Under the pieces are notes generated by a model, which worked only from the letters and a program-made list of their open reading frames with translations, had not been told where the DNA came from and did no database searches. Positions 35,301 to 43,695 of a DNA stretch of 64,000 bases are shown piece by piece. The position numbers and the translations under genes were made by a program. Source of the stretch: Catonia carolina (Eukaryota; Arthropoda; Insecta; Hemiptera; Achilidae); the NCBI GenBank assembly GCA_035578175.1, contig JAQMRL010000004.1, positions 76,931,401 to 76,995,400 on the forward strand, given 5' to 3'. Within the stretch, counting starts at the first letter, position 1. The number at the start of each line of letters is the position of its first letter.

Positions 35301-38300
35301 ACAGGTCAATGGAAAATTAAATATGTTTACAATAGAATTGAATTTAAGCTATAAGATGCATTACAAAAATTTATTCATAAATGTTTTAAAAAGTTCACTA
35401 AAGAACAAGATTACATGCTGTACTTGTAGAAAAATCATAAAATACCGCTGAAGGTTGCAACAAATTTTGTGCTTTCTCCAGGCTGTACACAGGCTGACCG
35501 GTCATAATCTCCTATCAATACAGTTTCAAAAAGGAAACTGTTGCTTTTACAATATGAGGCCGTGTATTGTCATGTTGGAAAATGATGCTGTATGAAAGTT
35601 CCCAGGCACTTATTTTTGAGAGCACATCATTGTTTTCCAAAAGTCAATTTCACACAATTAACATTTTATTAATAACAAGTGGTTCCATTTTTTTTTTTTG
35701 CCCAAAACAAATGAATAACTGAATGAATTTCTTGGACATAAATTGACAGAGATATCACTGCACTGAGCTTTCTCTCAGGACTAAAGCTTTCTCTCAGGAC
35801 TAAATATAGATGCCAACGATAGCTCTTCCAATGCAAAAGTACCAGTTTTTCCTCCCAATCCTTGATGAAAAACACCAGAGCTATACTAATAGTGGCCAAC
35901 AGAAAAACAAACGTTATTTTCGGTACAACTCTGATAAAATTACGGCAAATCTCCTTTGATGCTGCACGCTTTCATATTTTAGATTTTCCCTTCAAACAGA
36001 ACGACTCAAAAATGAAAATCCCATGTAAGCCCTTTAATGTTCATGTTCCTTACAATTCAATCTAAACAAAGTAAAAATTCAAATGGCATACCTTTAATGA
36101 AATCGTGTGATATTTCTTATGCAGAGACGTATTCAAAGTATGAAGATTACGATTTTCACTTTGAATTTCAACGTTTGCTTGTCGAATTGTTTCATCCATA
36201 CTGGGCGGTGATTCATCTAAAACCAAAAGAAAAGAAACAACCTTGATTTAACCTTTGTTTCTACTTTTATACATGAAATTATTACGACAAAACTAAGTAA
36301 TTGGTACAAAGAACTCTCGTTTATTGGCAATTCTTGTTCAAATTCAACAATTTTCGAAAATAAAAATTTGGTATGAAATATTCACACAACTTTCTCTTGC
36401 CAATGCTAATAAACAATAATCCTAACATTAGTAATAAAACATTAGAAATAAACAAAAAACTAACCTCAATAAACATAGCCTAATTTTAAATGAGTGAAAG
36501 ATGCTAAATGAAAATCAACCTCAGTTTGGCTTAAAAATATGGAAAATCACTCTTTCACGCTAAACTAGGCTCTGTAGAGAAAAATTCTCTCGATAAAAGT
36601 TGTAGATTTTTAATTTCCTATAAATTTGATTACATACACTTTTGTTGTAAAATGCATACTAAGGCCGAAATCTTAAAAAAATCAATTTTTCACACGTTTT
36701 CGTGAGAAAAAAACAGAAAATCACTAATTACCGCTAAACTAAACGTTATACAAAAAAATGTTAGAAATGAAAGTTGTAGGATTTTAAATTGTCAACAACT
36801 TTTATTACATAAATTTTTGCGCTAAAATGCATATTAAAGCTGTAATCTTTAAAAAAAATAACGTTTTTACATGAAAACACCCTCACCAAGAATTTCAGCT
36901 CACTTAGTAATATTTATAATAAAATTATTTAGCAATCTAATAGATTTTTTAAATTGAATAATTTTTATTTTGTTCATATTAGTTCATATGTTGGTAAACC
37001 TGATAATTGTTGGTTGTTTTTTAACGCAATTACAAATTTGTTTGTTTTAAACTTGGATAGTTTACACATAATGAGCGAAACGTACATTTATTAAAATGAG
37101 GAAAACAATGCACATTTTGAAAGCGTATTTTGCTCATTCAAAATGTGCATTGTTTTTCTCCTTTAAATGTACATTTATTTTGCAGTATCAATGCGCATTT
37201 AAATGAACGTGTGTAGGCGGCTTTACTCAGATCTCATTAAAAATCAACTTTGCCCTACAATCAGGTATAGACGACAATGACTTTTGTATTGTTACAGCCT
37301 GGCTGCATACAATGCGTTTGATAGCTCAAGACTACTCACGATATCAAATTTGAATGTCTTACACACCCACCTTATTCACCAGACCTCACCACTAGTGACT
37401 TTCAAGTGTTCAGAGCTAATGATGTGAGCCAGGTAAATGCCCAGAGAGCTGGACATTTGTAATAATAATAATAATAAACTTACAACTAATAATAACTTTA
37501 CAAAATGTTAAAAAAGATTTAGAATTGGCCAAAATCAACAAAGAAATTCTCATAGACAATTTTAGAACAAAAAATGGGAGGTTAAACCAGAGACAAAAGC
37601 TCAAAGAACCGGAACAAAATAGAGTGAACAAAGAAAGCTGAATTCTCACAAAGAATGAAAAACTGGTGGGCAGATAAAAAGGACAAGAAATCCCAAAAAC
37701 AAACCAGATTTACTTAGCGGCTTCTACTTCGGGAGCTTTACGACATAATAATAATAATAAAAAACTTTATTTTTTACAATAGTAACCCAAAAACATTCTT
37801 TCCTGAAGCTATAATGAATTTAAAATTATAATGTACAATGTGGAGGAAATTGACCTACCCAACTATGGCTAAAAGCCATGTCCTAGGGTAGGTATTCTCT
37901 TCTTTTATTTAGTAGACTGTACAACTGAGATTCTGAAATTTCCAGACCATATCTGGGAACCGCAAACTCAAAACATTTTACTTTGCTGTCTCGGATGATA
38001 CTACTAAGCCACCGAAATTATCATTAGATATATTAAAACAATCAATACTTAACTTACCTCCTTCTAATCCGCCTTTAAGCGCAAGTGTAATTTTCTCGTT
38101 ACGTTGCATTAACCTATCGAATGCTTGAATCACTTTAGCTACGGCTCTTTTAGAAACCTGAACTCTATTTGCTAATTTCTCATCGAGTTCTTCTTTATCC
38201 CACGTCGATAACTGCAATAAAAATGATGTGGTAGCTTCACTTTCATCTGAAATACGGAAAAAGCAACCATACTATTAGAACACATTTTAGAATCTTTTAT

Positions 38301-41300
38301 ATTACAGTAGAAACTTGAACAACAATCTGAGTAACTCAACAACTGCCGTGGCAATATTAAGTAGAAATTAAACTGCTGTCGAAAACAGATGAGAATAGTC
38401 AACTGACACGACTCATGATACGACTAATGATTCGATTAATGATACGTGCAATTATTTTAATTAGCTAGCAAGTTGCCAGCCGTTATCCAGCAGACCCTAC
38501 AACCCTATCATCAGGGTAAGCGCACAGTGAACGCTGGTCAAACATGCTGATTCACGCTGGTGAGTGCGCATAGTGGGAACATGTAATTATGCACTTAACC
38601 TTAACTCAGTTGTTGGTATTCAATATGAGTTCCAGCAGCAGTGATGATGAATTATTTCTAATGGAAAACGTTTACACGAAATTATTATCATTTAAAGACG
38701 ATACCATTAGTGACGTTAATAAGAGCCGATAATTGTTCAGCGAGTATCATCATCTTTTTTCCGCGATTAAAAAAAGATACAGGTTTTTTTAAATACATGA
38801 GAATGACTCTGGAAACATTTAACCCGACGAGAACGGAGATTTTAACGATCATGTCATTTTACGCCTAATAAAAGCTCTTTTATTTCATTCAGTTTCATTC
38901 CTAAAAATTTCAAAAAAAAACCATTTATTTATTAAGAATTTGTTATTAGAGCAACGTTTGAACCAAATTTTTCCGTTTTCATTTATGACCAGAATAAAAA
39001 TTGAAAATTAAAACAAAATATTTTCTTTTAGCAATATCAATTTACGTACGAAAAAGTGTCAATAAATCACTAAAAAATACAAAATCATATGATTATCTAT
39101 ATACATAAAAAAGTAATTCATTGTAAAAATAACAACGTTTAGATATTGCAAATTAATAGACGTATTCAAAAGATATCACACTTTTTGTTCAACAAAGTAA
39201 CACGCTGGATGAAAGAAATGGGGAAAAATCGCCTCAAAATAATGTCAGTCTCTTCAATTTTTATTTACTCCTCGTCTACGAAAGTTTCTACCTCTTTTCC
39301 GCACGTTGTTTTGTGTATTATCCTTTTCTAAACAGGATGGCATAAATCAAAATATGTTATCATTTATTTTGACGCTAATTGTAAGGTTTAACTGAGGGAT
39401 AGCCAAGACAGGTAGTGTTAACCTTCTTCCTTCGATTTTAGGGTCATAAAATTTGTCGCTGGCACTTATAATTTATTGATTTCGATTGTTACATTTAAAG
39501 CTAACTGATGATGCCATTCCCATACCTTTTTTTGTTGAAAAGTTATGGATAAAAACGTTCAAATTTTAGTACTGGCTCGTCAAAAAAAATCTTTCTTCCA
39601 CGTAACACCACGTTGTCAATTTTCATTGTACAAATATGCAAGACACATCAAATGAAAGAAGAGAAAATTCTCTATCTAATAAAACTAAACTTTAAGTAAC
39701 TTTAATTCAGTCAGTTAAGCAACTTAAACTGTGACGATATCGCATGTTTTAGTTTATCAGGTGCATAGCACTTTTATTTTTTTTAAGTCCTCTGGATGGT
39801 GTATTTTTTGGGCTAGAAGCACATTCAATTTTTATATTTCATAAAAAAACGTGAAGAATAACATTCGATTCCAAAAATATTAAAAATTCGGAAATATTCA
39901 AAAAAAATTTTTGTAATGTATTTCATATATTTGTTTTCATTCGACAGGTAGTGAATGAGTCATATATTTCCAATTACTCTGTACACCGCACCAACGTATT
40001 ACTGTTTCTTACTTCAGCCATATATCAACTGTCTCTTTCTTTTCCATTGGTATTCTTCTATGCATTCTATTTATTCAATTCTGTTAAATCGCAGGGAAAA
40101 ACATTTAAAACGGTGGGCATCGATTTGAGACAAGAGTGCTTCCTTCACTCATGGACAACTTTATGTCGGACTTTCTAGAGCTGGAAGTGCAGAAAAACAA
40201 TTTATTTTGCTGCCACAGGGCAGCATAACGACAAATATTTTATATAGAGGTTTTAAAATAATTTAATAAGGTCTGCATTAGCTGCTGAGAAGCAAAGCGA
40301 GCGGGGGTTGCTGGTTATTTATGAATACGTATTATATATGATGCCAAGTACACTTAGCAACCTGCCAGCAAGCAGCAGGCAGGTTAATGCAAAACAAACC
40401 AGTGAGCTGATATGCGCAGATGACCAGCACGCAGGTTTCCCCACCAGCATTTACTGCGAGACATCCGATTAAATATAATGGCATATTCCTACTAGCAGGC
40501 TCCTGCTTGTAAGCAACCAGCGTTCACTGTACGCTTACCCTAAAATTTGTCAAAATAATGTGTGTAATTTGAACCAGCTCATATTGTTGAAACTTAAATC
40601 CCAATTATTTTTGAACATGGGTGTGCGTGTAGTCGTACTCCAGTTCTGCGGTAACACTTCCAGTGATCGAACGTGTTATTATGTCAACGGCAAGTGTTAA
40701 TTTAGTGATTGCATTAGTGAATTGTCTAGTTCTTTCTTAATTAGATGTACAATTTTTCAATAGCAATATGGGAGTGAAACATGAGTGATAGGGGCTGTAG
40801 AAAGAAGAAGATAGAAGCTTTTGAAATGTGGTATTATAGGAAAATGTTAAAGACTAGGTGGGTGGACAAGATAAGTAATTTAGAGGTTCTTAGGCGAGTG
40901 GAAGAAAAAAGAAGTATATGGAAGCATCTTACCAGAAGGAGGAATAGGCTAGTGGGGTGTATCTTAAGACATACAGGTATTGGTCTATTCAATAATGGAG
41001 GGTAATACTGAGGGAGTGAATTGTAGGAGAAGGCAAAGGTTTATACAAAATAAATTACAAAAGATGTAGGATGTTAAAGGTATGTAAATATGAAACGACT
41101 TACACAAGATAGAACAGCTTGGAGAATTTGCGAGTCTCTTGACTGGTTGCTGCAGTTCTCCAAGCTATTCTATTTGGCGCAAGTCGTTTTATATCTACAT
41201 ACCTGTAACACCTTACACCTTTTGTAATTTGCTTTAAATATTATAACCTTCGCCTCCCCTTACAGTTCACTTCCTCAATATTATCCTCCATTATTCATAA

Positions 41301-43621
41301 ACCAATACCTGGATGTCTTAAGATACGCACCACTAGCCTATCTCTCCTTCTGGTAAGATGCTTCCATTTACTTTTTTTTTCTTCCACTCGCCTAAAAATC
41401 TCTAAATTACTTATTTCATCCACCCACCTAATCTTTAAACATTTTCCAATAACACCACATTTCGAAAGCTTCTTTAGTCTTCCTTTCTACAGCCTCTATC
41501 GTCCACGTTTCGCTCCCATATTAGAAAATTATTATAACAAAGAAAACAATTTTTTTTTTAATTTACTCACTTCGATTCTCCGATTCATCCGCAGTTTCCG
41601 CATCAAACCTTTGTAGAAGAACTCTTATATCTTCATTTAACTGATTCCAATACCTATTGACTACATTTAACACAGCGTCATCTTGAGTCTGTCGTTTTTC
41701 CAGCTGTTCAATTCTATTTCTTAATTCTGTTTCTAGCCTATTTCTTTGCTCTAACCTCTGCAAATAAAAATTACAAGAAAAAACACAATCATAAATGTTC
41801 TCTGTGTACTTGTGGTTTTGCTAACAAGCGTTAGGTTATATTTATGGATGTCTTTAAAGAGAGAGACTCATAGTACAGATTACACGGCAAACGGAAAAAA
41901 CTAACTTCAAATCATATTTTTGAGCGATTCTTTAAAAAACAAACATTGCTCCAAAATTATTTATTTATTATTTATTACTTTTTTTTTTAATTATTACTAC
42001 AGGGTGATTCATTTAAAAGTAGCCAGCTGCATTTAACAGCGGCCTTCGGCACTCAATTGGATTCAAATAATAAATGAATAAATAGAATTACTTTATACAT
42101 AATTTTACATATTTATTTAAAATTTATATACAAATTTCAACTTCAAGCTTAAAGTGATTCTTTGTTCAATATTCGCGATCGCCTCTGGCGTCCTGATTGT
42201 TGGTGTACGTTCCAGTTTACAATTCGCTACTGATCCAGTTTTTCGCCATTTTGCGACAAGTTGTTGTATACTTCTCTTTGCTGGTACTGTAGCATTAGGA
42301 AACCTTTCAGAGAAATATGCGTGTGTTCGTTTAATGGAATTTGTGCGCATGTAACCCTCAACTAACGCAATTCTTTCTTGTAGTGAAAATGGCATTTTAA
42401 TAACACAATAAGTAAACTGTGCGTTGTACACTACTAATCTCACTAAAACTTTACAACAGACTAACGTGCCTGTCTGTTCAAGGCCAGTCGATCACATCGT
42501 GATCAGTGCTGCCAATACAGCATATGAAAATTACTCCAGCGGCGGGCCACTTTTAAATGAATCACCTGTTTAACAAATATAACAAATCCCTTATCCTAGT
42601 TTTTTTTTTTTTTTTTTTTTCCGGGGTTCCTACGGCCGGCGCCGCTTCCCGCACTTCAATCTCCATTCTCCTCTATCCTCCCAATCACCCTCATGGCTTC
42701 CTGTATTCCCTTTTTCCACGTTTTCCTTGGTCTACCTTTCTTCCTTCTGTTGGTTGGGACATAATACAACATTCTTTTTGGCCACCTCTCATCACCCATT
42801 CTCTGCACATGACCATACCATATCAGTTGTCGTCTCTCTATCCTATCCACAATGGTATCTTCTACATGAGCTCTTTTCCTGATGTCGTCATTCCGGATAT
42901 GGTCCAACCTGGACACTCTACATGAACGGCGCAGAAAGTCCATTTCAATTGCTTTAAGCTGGCTGTCTATTTTTGATGTTATTTGCCAGCACTCTGCCCC
43001 ATAAGTTGTTATTGGCTCCACAATAGTGTGGTACAACTGGACTTTTGTATTCATGTGCATCCTAGTTTATTTCCTAATAATCGCATAGGTTTAGCCTTTG
43101 CGAGGGTATGAGTTGATAATGTTAAGCTTACTTATACCTATTGCTTGAGTCCCAGCTCCATGTAGTTGGAACGAATGCAGTGCACTGTTATAGTAATGGG
43201 AGAATGAATGAGTTAGTAGTGTTTCACAGCTGAGGCATTTGTAGTGGTAGCATGTACTAACTAGACTAAAAACATATTCTTATAATCCGGCGCATTAATT
43301 TAACAAATACCTACCAGGTTATTAACTTGGTCAGATTCATAATATTTAACTTACCAATTTATATCAAAATACGTAAATAAATGAATGTAATAAATACAAA
43401 CAATTATGTTAAATACAGAAAGTTTAAAAACGAATGTTTTGTATCAGAGTAATACAACAATCCGTTCTCCCAGCATGCATCACTCATTCATTATACCTTA
43501 CCTGTACTCTTCACCCTGCATCATATCCCATTCAGGCACGGTATATTTTCATACGTTACAAAAATCATTTCATCCTTCACCGTCTGCATTAGCAGTAATT
43601 GCAGAACAGTCGGACGTTAAA

Positions 43622-43695
<74 letters not shown>

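Noticed and set aside
38215..38217. CAG at the TTTTTATTGCAG site as acceptor of Bre1 exon 3
   Set aside because: It would break the phase left by exon 2; the CAG at 38247-38249 keeps frame and adds conserved residues.
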